A stretch of 64,000 nt of DNA from the NCBI GenBank assembly GCA_903929755.1, contig CAIYVZ010000130.1, positions 1-64,000 of the forward strand, read 5' to 3'. Of this stretch, positions 36,882 through 45,548 are shown one piece after another. Below the pieces are notes generated by a model that saw nothing but the letters and a program-made list of their open reading frames with translations, searched no databases and was not told the origin of the DNA. The first letter of the stretch is position 1. Each line of letters begins with the position of its first letter. Both the position numbers and the translations under genes were made by a program. This DNA comes from an uncultured Acidobacteriia bacterium (GTDB lineage: Bacteria > Acidobacteriota > Terriglobia > Bryobacterales > Bryobacteraceae).

Positions 36882-37720
36882 TACGCCGTTTTGCGCCGTT
36901 TTTATTAGCCGTAATGCCTGTCTTCGCGCAGGCACCCCTGTTCTGGGTACATGCGTCGGATCCGCAGTTCGGCATGTTTACCAATAATCAGGACTTTCGC
37001 CAGGAAACGGCCAACTGGGAATTCGTGGTCGCAAACGTGAACCGTTTGCGGCCCGCCTTCCTGGTGGTGACGGGCGACCTGACCAACCAGGAAGGCAACG
37101 CCGACCAGATCGCCGAATACCAGCGCATCAACCGGAAGCTGGACCCTTCCATCAAACTCCACAGCGTACCCGGCAATCATGATGTGGCGAATGACCCGAC
37201 GCCCGGAACCCTGGCCGCTTACCGGAAGGCCTACGGGCCCGACTACTATTCGTTCCGGGAAGACTCTCTTTACGGCATTGTGCTGGATTCCAGCCTGTTC
37301 AAGGCCCCGGCAAAAGTTCCCGCTGAAGCTGCGAAACAGGAAGTCTGGCTGGAAGCAGAGCTAAAAAAAACTCAGGTTGCCGGTGCCACGCCCGTTATTT
37401 TCCAGCACATCCCGTTCTTCCTCGAAAAGGCGGACGAGCCGGATCAGTACTTCAATATCCCGATGGGGACCCGCATCAGAGTTCTCAGCCTGCTGAAGAA
37501 GTACGGGGTTCACTACGTCTTCGCCGGGCATTATCACAAAAATTCGTTCGGCAAAGACGGCGATTTGGAAATGGTAACCAGTGGTCCGGCAGGTAAATCG
37601 CTGGGGCCCGATGGCTCCGGCATCCGCATCGCAGAACTGAAGGGCGCGGCCGTCAAACACGCCTATTACCCGCTCGGCATGATCCCCAATCAGTATCCAG
37701 TTCCGGCTGCGCAGCCGTAG
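36878..37720 (+). CDS. Secreted calcineurin-like metallophosphoesterase
   Basis: 280 aa from the TTG at 36878, which overlaps the preceding stop by 4 nt; a GTG at 36863 is the alternative. Signal peptide FAPFLLAVMPVFAQA. The metal-binding set is complete: SDPQFG, VTGDLTNQ, VPGNHDV, FQHIPFF, FAGHYHKNS. This order fits periplasmic purple-acid-phosphatase-like or cAMP-phosphodiesterase-like enzymes. It acts beside the coupled oxidoreductase, perhaps removing phosphate from the same compound. Confidence 0.85.
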   Translation: MIRRFAPFLLAVMPVFAQAPLFWVHASDPQFGMFTNNQDFRQETANWEFVVANVNRLRPAFLVVTGDLTNQEGNADQIAEYQRINRKLDPSIKLHSVPGNHDVANDPTPGTLAAYRKAYGPDYYSFREDSLYGIVLDSSLFKAPAKVPAEAAKQEVWLEAELKKTQVAGATPVIFQHIPFFLEKADEPDQYFNIPMGTRIRVLSLLKKYGVHYVFAGHYHKNSFGKDGDLEMVTSGPAGKSLGPDGSGIRIAELKGAAVKHAYYPLGMIPNQYPVPAAQP

Positions 37721-37823
37721 GCCGATCCGTTCCACGCGGATAATCTTACTGATTCTCACAACCTGCCGTACGCCGGAATGTGCGCTTTGGTAAAATCTCT
37801 GGCAGTCCCTAAAGGCGGCCTAA

Positions 37824-38864
37824 GTGATTGATTTTCTTTTAATTCGGGCATTGTTTATTTCAGCGCTGGCAGCGTCGTCTGCCTGGTTTCGTTCACCTGC
37901 CACTCCGTTGTGGGCGGCGGCGGGCGGCGGTGCGCTGGTCGCATGCCTCGCCATCCTTGTTGAACTGCGGCTTCGCAAAATCACCATGAAACGCTTGCTC
38001 GGAACAGCGGTGGGCCTTCTGGCGGGCCTCTGCTGCGCCGCGCTCGCCAGCGTCGTTCTTGGCCACCTCGGCCTCGACACGACTCCAGCCCTGCGGCTCG
38101 TGGAGATCTTCAGCCTGGTCCTGTTCGCCTGGTTCGGCGCGGTACTGGGCGCTGCCAAGGGCGACGTTCTGAACCTCTCGGCGCTGGGCGATGTTTTTGT
38201 CGGCGAGAACGATCTCCGCCATAGCTGGAAGATCCTTGATACCAGTGTGATCATCGACGGACGGATCGCCGATATTGCCGACACCGGCTTCTTGGACGGA
38301 GTTCTGGTGGTGCCACAGTTCGTACTCCATGAATTGCAAATGGTGGCGGATTCCGCCGACAGCATGAAACGAACCCGTGGACGCCGCGGTCTCGACGTGC
38401 TGCAGCGCCTCCAGAAGATGACCAACCTCACCATCGAAGTGGTCCAGCAGGACTTCCCGAACGTGAAAGAAGTGGATATGAAGCTGATCGAGCTGGCCAC
38501 TCTGTACGGTTGCGGGATCGTCACCAACGACTTCAATCTGAACAAGGTGGCCCACGTCCGCGGCGTGAAAGTTCTCAACATTAATGAGCTCACGAACTCG
38601 GTGCGGCCCATCGTACTGCCGGGCGAACTGATGCGCGTCTTCATTCTGAAGGAAGGCAAAGAACAGAGCCAGGGTGTGGCTTACCTGGATGACGGTACCA
38701 TGGTGGTGGTGGACAACGCGCGGCGTATGATCTCCAGGACGATCGACATTTCGGTTACCAGCGTCCTGCAAACCACTGCCGGAAAGATGATTTTCGGCAA
38801 GTACGACGAGCGCAGTCATGCCGTCCACCCAGTGCCAGTAAGAGTTCAGGCCGTCGGAGAATAA
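37824..38864 (+). CDS. Membrane-anchored PIN/TRAM domain protein (YacL-like)
   Basis: 346 aa. Residues 1-115 contain about four membrane helices. A PIN ribonuclease domain follows (about 135-260), with acidic residues in ILDTSVIIDGRIADI, VLHELQMVADS and IVTNDFNLNKVA, then a C-terminal TRAM domain (about 270-340, EQSQGVAYLDDGTMVVVDNA). YacL-type proteins may cleave or bind RNA at the membrane. The GTG start at 37824 follows AAAGG. The stop is directly followed by ispD, as in the yacL-ispD-ispF order of Firmicutes. Confidence 0.88.
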   Translation: MIDFLLIRALFISALAASSAWFRSPATPLWAAAGGGALVACLAILVELRLRKITMKRLLGTAVGLLAGLCCAALASVVLGHLGLDTTPALRLVEIFSLVLFAWFGAVLGAAKGDVLNLSALGDVFVGENDLRHSWKILDTSVIIDGRIADIADTGFLDGVLVVPQFVLHELQMVADSADSMKRTRGRRGLDVLQRLQKMTNLTIEVVQQDFPNVKEVDMKLIELATLYGCGIVTNDFNLNKVAHVRGVKVLNINELTNSVRPIVLPGELMRVFILKEGKEQSQGVAYLDDGTMVVVDNARRMISRTIDISVTSVLQTTAGKMIFGKYDERSHAVHPVPVRVQAVGE

Positions 38865-39608
38865 GTGAAACTAGCGGTTATTCTGCCCGCAGCCGGTTTG
38901 GGAACCCGGATGCTTAAAGGGACTGTCCCCGTACCCGCCGAATCGAGCGGCACCAGCCGGAAGCAGTTCATGCTTCTGGAAGGTGAGCCGATCCTGGTTC
39001 ACACCGTGAGGAAGTTCGTCGCCTCACCCCTGGTGTATGAAATCGTGGTCGCCGTTCGCGAAGACGATATCGAATGGGTGCGCGAGTTACTGACACCCGA
39101 AACGAAAGGTCTCCTGGGCGAGCTCAAGGTTGTGGCCGGCGGACAATCCCGCCAGCAATCGGTGGAACATGCGCTGGCCGCACTCGACCCCGCCACGGAT
39201 TTTGTCGCGGTTCATGATGCGGTGCGCCCGTTCATCGAGCTCGACACCATTCGCCGCGTGGTGGAAGAAGCGGTTCTCAACGGAGCAGCCATTGTTGGTA
39301 TCGTGCCGGTGGATACCGTGAAGCAGGTGAGTGGCGCGCAGGCTGGTGGGGCCAGGGTTCGGTCCACCATTTCCCGCGAGCATTTGGTGCTGGCGCAGAC
39401 GCCGCAGGTTTTCCGCGTCGATTTGCTCCGCCGGGCCTACGAAGCTGCGGACGCGGATAACTTCACGGGCACTGATGAATCCAGTCTGGTGGAACGGCTC
39501 GACCAGGTGGAAGTCAGCGTGATCCTGGGTAGTGAGCGGAATATCAAAATCACCAAGCCTGCCGACATGGATCTGGCGCGTCTTATCTATTCGCAGGAGC
39601 ACCCTTGA
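38865..39608 (+). CDS. ispD: 2-C-methyl-D-erythritol 4-phosphate cytidylyltransferase
   Basis: Makes CDP-methylerythritol in the MEP isoprenoid pathway. 247 aa, GTG start directly after the PIN/TRAM stop. The nucleotide-binding loop PAAGLGTRM...KQF is present, but 16 residues (17-32) separate R-M from K-Q, against about five in E. coli IspD. The insert reads LKGTVPVPAESSGTSR. Later motifs AVHDAVRPF and FTGTDESSLVERL are intact, so activity is expected. TTGA overlap with ispF. Confidence 0.93.
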   Translation: MKLAVILPAAGLGTRMLKGTVPVPAESSGTSRKQFMLLEGEPILVHTVRKFVASPLVYEIVVAVREDDIEWVRELLTPETKGLLGELKVVAGGQSRQQSVEHALAALDPATDFVAVHDAVRPFIELDTIRRVVEEAVLNGAAIVGIVPVDTVKQVSGAQAGGARVRSTISREHLVLAQTPQVFRVDLLRRAYEAADADNFTGTDESSLVERLDQVEVSVILGSERNIKITKPADMDLARLIYSQEHP

Positions 39609-40081
39609 TTCGGGTTGGACAGGGTTGGGACTGTCACCGGATCGTCGTCGGCCGGCCGCTGATTCTGGGCGGCGTTACCGTTCCGTGTGAGTTTGGTCTC
39701 GAAGGGCATTCCGATGCCGATGTACTCTCGCACGCCATCACCGACGCCATCATCGGCGCAATTGCAGCGGGCGATATCGGAATGCACTTTCCGGATACCG
39801 ACCCTCGCTGGAAGGGTGCAGGCAGTCTGCAGTTCCTGCGGCACGCTGTGGCGTTGGCCACGGAGGCTGGTTATAAGATCAGCAATGTGGATTCGACCGT
39901 AATTCTGGAGCGTCCGAAACTGAAGGACTTCCGGCTGCCGATTCGTGAGTCATTGGCCGCGACGATGGGCCTGAGCGTGGATCAGGTCTCGGTAAAATTC
40001 AAGACCGCCGAAAAGGTGGGGCCCGTCGGCGAAGGGCGCTCGGCGGAGTCGCAGGCCATTGTATGTCTCGTGCGTTCGTAA
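39605..40081 (+). CDS. ispF: 2-C-methyl-D-erythritol 2,4-cyclodiphosphate synthase
   Basis: Closes CDP-ME-2-phosphate to the cyclodiphosphate in the MEP pathway. The 158-aa protein has the metal site D-x-H in GQGWDCHR, then EGHSDADVLSHAITDAI, GDIGMHFPDTD and the C-terminal KFKTAEKVGPVGEG. The TTG start overlaps the ispD stop. The 3' end overlaps the next gene by 19 nt. It is the trimeric small enzyme of normal length. Confidence 0.95.
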   Translation: MIRVGQGWDCHRIVVGRPLILGGVTVPCEFGLEGHSDADVLSHAITDAIIGAIAAGDIGMHFPDTDPRWKGAGSLQFLRHAVALATEAGYKISNVDSTVILERPKLKDFRLPIRESLAATMGLSVDQVSVKFKTAEKVGPVGEGRSAESQAIVCLVRS

Positions 40082-40935
40082 GCTGTTTTCTCCTCGCTTC
40101 AGCGGTCTTCGGGCAGGATCGCGTGAAGGATCTTGCCGCGCACTTTGATGGCAAGGTGGCGGTGTATGCGAAGAACCTGAAGACCGGCGCGGTGTATAGT
40201 CTGGCTGGTGAGACTCGCGTCAATACGGCCAGCACCATCAAACTGCCCATCCTGATCGGGGTCTTCACAGCTGTTGCGGAAGGCCGTGCGAAATGGACGG
40301 ACACGTCCGAACTCGGCAAGGAAAACAAGGTTGGCGGCTCGGGCGTTCTGAACGAAATGTCCGACGGCACAAAGCTTCCCCTGCGAGACCTGGTGCGCTA
40401 CATGATGCTGCTGAGCGATAACTCGGCCACCAATATGGTGCTTGATCATGTTCCCGGCAACGACGTCAACAAGACGCTGGAAAAGCTCGGCATTCATGAC
40501 ACCCGCTCGCTGCGCAAGATTCTGCGCGGCAATACGCCCGAAGGCGTCAGTGATGCGGGCCGCGACCCGGCCAATAAAGCCTTTGGCATCGGAGTCGCCA
40601 CACCTCTTGAAATGGTGACACTGCTGGAGCGCCTGTACAAAGGCGAACTGGTGAGCAAAGAAGCGTCCGCCGAGATCCTCGACATCATGAAGAAGCAGCA
40701 GTGGCGCGAAGGTCTGGCGCGGCGCTTCGAGGTCGATGTTGCCGATAAACCCGGTGCCCTTGACCATCTCCGCAGCGATGTCGGCATCGTGCATTCGAAG
40801 CAGGGCCCGGTGGCGATTGCGATCACTTGCTGGGATATTCCGAAGATCGACTGGTCCGCCGATAACTCCGGATACTTGTTCATCGCGGATGCTGCGCGGA
40901 TCCTGGTGGAAGATCTCACGAAGCCGACCCCATAG
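40063..40935 (+). CDS. Secreted class A beta-lactamase-like serine hydrolase
   Basis: 290 aa with a short signal peptide (SCFLLASAVFGQ). S-x-x-K is ASTIK (near residue 55) and S-D-N is LLSDNSATN. The third box reads DKPGALDH where penicillin-binding enzymes have K-T/S-G. No clear E-x-x-L-N (Glu166) loop is visible; the corresponding stretch is GVSDAGRDPANKAF. It may therefore be a peptidoglycan-related hydrolase rather than an efficient lactamase. It overlaps ispF by 19 nt and is probably co-transcribed with it. Confidence 0.8.
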   Translation: MSRAFVSCFLLASAVFGQDRVKDLAAHFDGKVAVYAKNLKTGAVYSLAGETRVNTASTIKLPILIGVFTAVAEGRAKWTDTSELGKENKVGGSGVLNEMSDGTKLPLRDLVRYMMLLSDNSATNMVLDHVPGNDVNKTLEKLGIHDTRSLRKILRGNTPEGVSDAGRDPANKAFGIGVATPLEMVTLLERLYKGELVSKEASAEILDIMKKQQWREGLARRFEVDVADKPGALDHLRSDVGIVHSKQGPVAIAITCWDIPKIDWSADNSGYLFIADAARILVEDLTKPTP

Positions 40936-40987
40936 CCGAATGGCCGGGCCGAATAGCCGGGCCGCATGGGCGGGCCGAATAGAATGA
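40936..40987 (+). repeat. 13-bp tandem repeat, four imperfect copies
   Basis: CCGAATGGCCGGG, CCGAATAGCCGGG, CCGCATGGGCGGG and a partial CCGAATAGAATGA follow each other directly from the hydrolase stop to the next gene's start. Confidence 0.8.
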
Positions 40988-40990
40988 GGC

Positions 40991-42880
40991 GTGGTTCGGA
41001 AATACGCCAGCGTCGCGCTCGTGTGCCTCTCCCTCGCCTTTGTGGTGCTGGCGCAGCCTGAACCCTCCGGCCAGATCACAGGCCGCACATCCCACGCGGG
41101 GACGCGCGTCACCCTTACCAACCGCGCTTCCGCCAGGGCGATCACGGTGCTGGCCGATACGCAGGGCCGCTATCGCTTTGCTGGTCTTCCGGGCGGCGAG
41201 TACTGGCTGGAAGCAGACTTTGAAGGTCGCATCGCGAGGCGGCAAAACGTCCACCTTACTGCAACTCCGCTCGCGCTGGATCTCACCCTCATCCCGGCCT
41301 TCCAGTTCGAAGACATCGCCCCGCGCGGGGGGCTGAACTTCGTCCTGCACAACGGCGCCACTGGCCGCTTCTATCAACCTGAAATCATGCTGGGAGGCGT
41401 TGCCGCCATTGATTACAATAACGACGGCTGTGTCGATATCTTCTTCACGAACGGCGCCGAACTCCCGTCGCTGCGTAAGACAGGCCCCGAGTTTTTTAAC
41501 CGTCTCTATCGCAATAACTGCGACCGTACCTTCACCGACGTCACCGAGAAAGCTGGCCTCTCCGGCACCGGCTACAACATGGGCGTTGCTGCTGCCGACT
41601 ACGATAACGACGGTTTCACAGACCTGTTCGTCACTGGCATTGATGGCAATTATCTGTACCGCAATCGCGGCGACGGGACCTTCGAAAACGTCACCGAAAA
41701 AGCCGGGCTTACGGTTCGTGGCCGCTGGTCCGTTTCGGCAGGCTGGTTCGATTACGATAACGACGGCAGGCTCGATCTCTTTGTCACCAACTACGTGGAC
41801 TGGACGCCCGACACAGACATCGCCTGCAGCGAGAATGGCAAGCCGTTCTACTGCCACCCGCGCGTTTACAAAGGCCAGGCGAATCTGCTTTTTCACAATA
41901 ACGGAGACGGCACATTTACCGACGTGTCGAAGGTATCCGGAATCGCCGCGCATCCGGGAAAAGGCATGGGTGTCGCGTTTGGCGATGTGAACGGTGACGG
42001 CTTGCTTGATGTCTTCGTCTCGAACGACTCCGTGCCAAACTCCCTGTTCGAAAACCAGGGTGGCGGCGTGTTCAAAGAAACTGCGGTGGAACGTGGCGTG
42101 GGCTACGCCTTCCACGGCAATGCTGTCGGCGGTATGGGTGCGGATTTCCGCGACTACAACAATGACGGGCTGGAAGACATCGCCCTCGACGCGGTCTACT
42201 TCGAAACCTTTCCGCTCTACCGCAACACTGGCAAGGGTTTCGCCGATGAAACCCTGGGCTCCGGGCTCGCCGTCGCCTCCCGAATGCTGACCGGCTGGGG
42301 TATGGGGCTGTTCGATTTCGACAACGACGGTTATAAAGATCTCTTCACCGCCACTTCGCATTTCCCTGGCTCTGAGCCGCATGTCCATTCCGACGCCGCC
42401 ATTCCGAATCACATCTTTCGCAACGTCGCAGGCACACGTTTCGAAGACGCCTCGGCCACGTCGGGCAAAGACTTTCAGCGCGGCGCGCTCAACCATGGAG
42501 CCGCCTTCGCCGATTTCGACAACGATGGCCGCGTGGACGCCGTGGTTACCGGCGTCAACTCCTACGCCCGCCTGTTCCGCAACACCTCAGCCCAGCCCGG
42601 ACACTGGCTGGCTCTTCGGCTGATGGGGACGCAGGCCAATCGCGCAGGCCTTGGAGCGCAGGTGGCTGTTACCACCACAGAAGGCAGGCAATTCAATCGC
42701 GTGACCACCGCCGTGGGCTATGCCTCCTCCAGCGAAGCCGTTGTCCGATTCGGTTTAGGCAGCGCAACAGTCGCCTCGGATGTCGAGATCCGCTGGCCTG
42801 GCGGGCAACTCCAGACGCTTCACAACGTACGCGCGGACCAGTTACTCGAGGTTCGCCAACCATCCGTACCGGCGAAGTGA
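40991..42880 (+). CDS. Secreted FG-GAP/VCBS protein with carboxypeptidase-regulatory and ASPIC/UnbV domains
   Basis: 629 aa, GTG start, signal peptide ending FVVLAQ. The N-domain (about 25-100) is a carboxypeptidase-regulatory-like beta-sandwich (YRFAGLPGGEYWLEADFEG). A propeller of Ca-binding repeats follows (DYNNDGCVDIFF, DYDNDGFTDLFV, DYDNDGRLDLFV, DVNGDGLLDVFV, DFDNDGYKDLFT, DFDNDGRVDAVV). The C-terminal ASPIC/UnbV domain (about 540-625) has VGYASSSEAVVRFGLG and EIRWPGG. This CRTAC1-like family is expanded in Acidobacteria; function is unknown, probably extracellular binding. Confidence 0.88.
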   Translation: MVRKYASVALVCLSLAFVVLAQPEPSGQITGRTSHAGTRVTLTNRASARAITVLADTQGRYRFAGLPGGEYWLEADFEGRIARRQNVHLTATPLALDLTLIPAFQFEDIAPRGGLNFVLHNGATGRFYQPEIMLGGVAAIDYNNDGCVDIFFTNGAELPSLRKTGPEFFNRLYRNNCDRTFTDVTEKAGLSGTGYNMGVAAADYDNDGFTDLFVTGIDGNYLYRNRGDGTFENVTEKAGLTVRGRWSVSAGWFDYDNDGRLDLFVTNYVDWTPDTDIACSENGKPFYCHPRVYKGQANLLFHNNGDGTFTDVSKVSGIAAHPGKGMGVAFGDVNGDGLLDVFVSNDSVPNSLFENQGGGVFKETAVERGVGYAFHGNAVGGMGADFRDYNNDGLEDIALDAVYFETFPLYRNTGKGFADETLGSGLAVASRMLTGWGMGLFDFDNDGYKDLFTATSHFPGSEPHVHSDAAIPNHIFRNVAGTRFEDASATSGKDFQRGALNHGAAFADFDNDGRVDAVVTGVNSYARLFRNTSAQPGHWLALRLMGTQANRAGLGAQVAVTTTEGRQFNRVTTAVGYASSSEAVVRFGLGSATVASDVEIRWPGGQLQTLHNVRADQLLEVRQPSVPAK

Positions 42881-42898
42881 TATCCTCTTTAACCAGCG

Positions 42899-43825
42899 AT
42901 GCAACGTCTTCTAAAGCAATCCCTTTCCGCCGCCCTGTTAGCCGGTCTGTGCGTGACTGCCCTGTGGTCCCAGAACCTGGGAACGAAGGATAGTCAGCTC
43001 GTCTGGGCCCCGAAGCCCCTGAATCTCACACCATGGATCGCGCCGAACAAGCCCCACTGGAGGCTGGCGGAAGTTCTGTCAGCGCACAAGGGTCAGAAGA
43101 CCTGGACCGAAACCATGGTCGATGATGAATTCCTGCATGCTGATTACATCCAGTCCTCGCCTGGGGATAAAACGCCCCGCCGCGCCCATCCCGATACCCG
43201 CGAATGGTGGGTGATTTGGGATGGCGAAATTCGTTTCACAATTGATGGTGTGGCGCCGTTCGTCGCGAAAAAAGGCTTCCTTGTGCAGGTGCCGTACCGC
43301 ACTTTCTACACCATGGAAACCATCGGCGATAAGCCGGCCCTGCGCTTTGAAGTGAACATCGCGAAGGCGCACACTATGTATCCGGCGGATATGACTCCTC
43401 CGGCGCTTGCCGGGTACAAATTTGAAAAGACCACCGTGGCCAGCAAAGGTGTTTGGGACCAGGGTAACAAGCCTTACATCGACTTCAATCAGATCGCCGC
43501 AGGTAAAGAAAAGGCTGGCCGCTTCATCGCCGATGATCGTGCCGTCTCTAACATCATTTATGGAGATCCCACGAAACTTCCGCCCCTTACGGCGAAGGAT
43601 AAAGGCCATTTCCACGGAGAATGCCCTGAGTTCTGGTTCGTGCTGCTGGGCAAGATCAGCTACCGGATGGAAGGCGTGCCGGACATTATTGCGGATGAAG
43701 GCGATATCGTGTACGCACCTCGCGGACGTTTCCACCTGGCCCGCTTCGCAGGCGACAAGATGGCCTGCCGCCTTGCTATGAATGGCTACCAGGACATCGG
43801 GCACTATTTCGAACCGAAAGACTAG
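42899..43825 (+). CDS. Secreted bicupin protein
   Basis: 308 aa with a signal peptide (ALLAGLCVTALWSQ). Two cupin-like halves are visible. The first, about 75-150, includes REWWVIWDGEIRFTIDGVAPF and FLVQVPYRTFYTME. The second, about 225-300, includes HFHGECPEFWFVLLGKISYRMEG and GDIVYAPRGRFHLARF. His/Glu ligands for a metal appear in the second half (HFHGECPE). It could bind or transform a small acid or sugar outside the cytoplasm. It starts 18 nt after the ASPIC gene and is likely co-transcribed. Confidence 0.75.
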   Translation: MQRLLKQSLSAALLAGLCVTALWSQNLGTKDSQLVWAPKPLNLTPWIAPNKPHWRLAEVLSAHKGQKTWTETMVDDEFLHADYIQSSPGDKTPRRAHPDTREWWVIWDGEIRFTIDGVAPFVAKKGFLVQVPYRTFYTMETIGDKPALRFEVNIAKAHTMYPADMTPPALAGYKFEKTTVASKGVWDQGNKPYIDFNQIAAGKEKAGRFIADDRAVSNIIYGDPTKLPPLTAKDKGHFHGECPEFWFVLLGKISYRMEGVPDIIADEGDIVYAPRGRFHLARFAGDKMACRLAMNGYQDIGHYFEPKD

Positions 43826-43838
43826 TGTAAAAGCGCAC

Positions 43839-43868
43839 TTGCAGTTCGACCGCGCGTTCTGTTATAAC
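43839..43868 (+). promoter_or_regulatory. Promoter of the TPR-yvcK-glmU operon
   Basis: TTGCAG (43839-43844) and TATAAC (43863-43868) are separated by 18 bp, about 46 nt before the ATG at 43915. GGGGAGG at 43900-43906 serves as ribosome-binding site. Confidence 0.55.
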
Positions 43869-43914
43869 TCCAGACTATTGATCTCACTCGCGGCTCCACG
43901 GGGAGGCCGTTTCT

Positions 43915-44475
43915 ATGGCGACAGCAAAAAAAGCAGCGTCCGTAAAGAAAAGCGCAGCAGGACCCGCCCTCGAGGCTCCTCCGGCTGTGCATGTACTTAG
44001 TCCGGCTCAGCTGCAGATCCAGGCGTTCGAGCGGGCCGTGCGGCATTTTTCAGCGCAGAACTTCGCTGAAGCTCTGGCTGCCTTCACCGAAGTGACAAAG
44101 GGTCCGGCTGCGGACGTTTCGCAACGGGCGCGATCTTATATTCAGGTCTGCGAACGGCGTCTGGCCGCCCCTTCCATGGAATTCCGTACGGCGGATGACC
44201 ATTACAACTACGCGGTGGAACGCCTGAATGTTCGCGATCTCGACAAGGCCCGCCTGCATCTCGCCAGTGCCCTGAAGCTGCAGCCGCGTGGCGAGCATAT
44301 CCTTTACTCGCTGGGGGTCTGTTGTGGGCTGGCGGGCGATGGAAACGCCGCGTATGAGAACCTAAAACTTGCCATTGAGATCGAACCGCGCAACCGTCTG
44401 CAAGCAAGGCAGGATTCCGATTTCGCCGTTGCCGCCGAGAGCTTCCCCAATTTGCGAAGCCTGGTTGAGGGCTGA
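43915..44475 (+). CDS. TPR-repeat protein with basic Ala/Lys-rich N-terminus
   Basis: 186 aa, no signal peptide. Residues 1-20 are Lys/Ala-rich. TPR-like helix pairs follow (AFERAVRHFSAQNFAEALAAF, then NYAVERLNVRDLDKARLHLASALKL and YSLGVCCGLAGDGNAAYENLKLAIEI). It is probably a cytoplasmic scaffold. It is first gene before yvcK and glmU, 35 nt apart from yvcK, which suggests a link to cell-envelope precursor control; that link is inference. Confidence 0.75.
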   Translation: MATAKKAASVKKSAAGPALEAPPAVHVLSPAQLQIQAFERAVRHFSAQNFAEALAAFTEVTKGPAADVSQRARSYIQVCERRLAAPSMEFRTADDHYNYAVERLNVRDLDKARLHLASALKLQPRGEHILYSLGVCCGLAGDGNAAYENLKLAIEIEPRNRLQARQDSDFAVAAESFPNLRSLVEG

Positions 44476-44510
44476 TCCTTCCGGTTCCCGCCACGCAATG
44501 GTGGTTGCCC

Positions 44511-45548
44511 ATGGCTGAACCTCTCCGAGTTGTTTCTATTGGCGGCGGGAACGGACTATCTTCGTTGCTGGCCGGGCTGAAGAAGTACGCTCAGCCCTCG
44601 CCGGACCGTTCGCCGGAACACCCGCTGGTTGACATTACCGCCATCGTGACCGTAACGGATGACGGAGGCAGTTCCGGGCGTCTGCGCCGCGATTTCGATG
44701 TTCTGCCTCCCGGCGACATTCGCAGCTGCATGGTGGCGCTCTCTGAAGATGAAGCGCTGCTTTCCCGGCTGTTCCGTTATCGTTTTGAGACCGGACGCGG
44801 CCTGAAGGGTCACAGCTTCGGCAACCTGTTCCTGACGGCGCTCACGGGCATTACCGGCGACTTCCCTGACGCCGTAAAAATGTCCTGCGAGGTCCTGAAC
44901 ATCGCAGGCCGTATTTATCCGTCCACCGCTGCGAACGTCACGCTCGAAGCCGTGCTGGAAGGTGGCCGCGTTGTTTGCGGGGAAACGAAAATCAGCAAGA
45001 GCAAGAAACCAATCCGCGAGATTCGCCTCATCCCGCGCGTCGCCAGGCCGCTCAAAGAAACGCTGGACGCAATTGCCAACGCTGACCTGATCACGCTCGG
45101 TCCAGGTTCCCTGTTTACCAGCGTGGTGCCGAATCTGCTGGTCACCGGCATCGCCAAAGCCATCCGTAAGTCTCCCGCCATGAAGGCGTATTTCGTGAAT
45201 CTGATGTCGCAACCGGGAGAGACCATCAACTTTCGCGCTTCCGATCACGTCAAGGCTCTTCACGATCATGCCGGGGTTGGGTTGCTGGACTGCGCGATCG
45301 TCAGCACTACAAAAATTACCCCGGCGATGCGGCTGCGGTATGCCGAACAGCAGGCGTCTCCCGTCGAGAACGACATCGAAAATCTCCGCGCCATGGGGCT
45401 GGAAGTCTTCGAGGCCGATCTGCTCCAGAAGTCGGAAAAAGTGAGGCACAAACCGGGCGCGCTGGGGGTCCTTACCTACCGGCTGGCCCTCCTGGGACAC
45501 CGCCACCGTGTTGCGAAGCTTAACCGCCTTGCGACACTAAAGAAGTAA
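44511..45548 (+). CDS. yvcK: YvcK/GlmR-family UDP-sugar-binding regulator (CofD-like)
   Basis: 345 aa from the ATG at 44511 (TTG at 44505 possible). The family motifs GGGNGLSSLLAGLK, VTVTDDGGSSGRLR and PPGDIRSCMVALS are intact, as are HSFGNLFLTALTG and LGPGSLFTSVVPNL. In Bacillus and Listeria these proteins bind UDP-GlcNAc and tune amino-sugar and cell-wall flux, and are needed on gluconeogenic carbon. The TAATG overlap with glmU, the enzyme that makes UDP-GlcNAc, places sensor and producer under one message. Confidence 0.93.
   Translation: MAEPLRVVSIGGGNGLSSLLAGLKKYAQPSPDRSPEHPLVDITAIVTVTDDGGSSGRLRRDFDVLPPGDIRSCMVALSEDEALLSRLFRYRFETGRGLKGHSFGNLFLTALTGITGDFPDAVKMSCEVLNIAGRIYPSTAANVTLEAVLEGGRVVCGETKISKSKKPIREIRLIPRVARPLKETLDAIANADLITLGPGSLFTSVVPNLLVTGIAKAIRKSPAMKAYFVNLMSQPGETINFRASDHVKALHDHAGVGLLDCAIVSTTKITPAMRLRYAEQQASPVENDIENLRAMGLEVFEADLLQKSEKVRHKPGALGVLTYRLALLGHRHRVAKLNRLATLKK

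Noticed and set aside
40063-40935. Annotation as an antibiotic-resistance beta-lactamase
   Set aside because: Third box is K-P-G and no Glu166-type loop is seen; a resistance call is not supported by sequence alone.
40936-40987. Short direct repeats considered as a CRISPR array
   Set aside because: Units are contiguous 13-mers without spacers, and no cas gene is present in the window.
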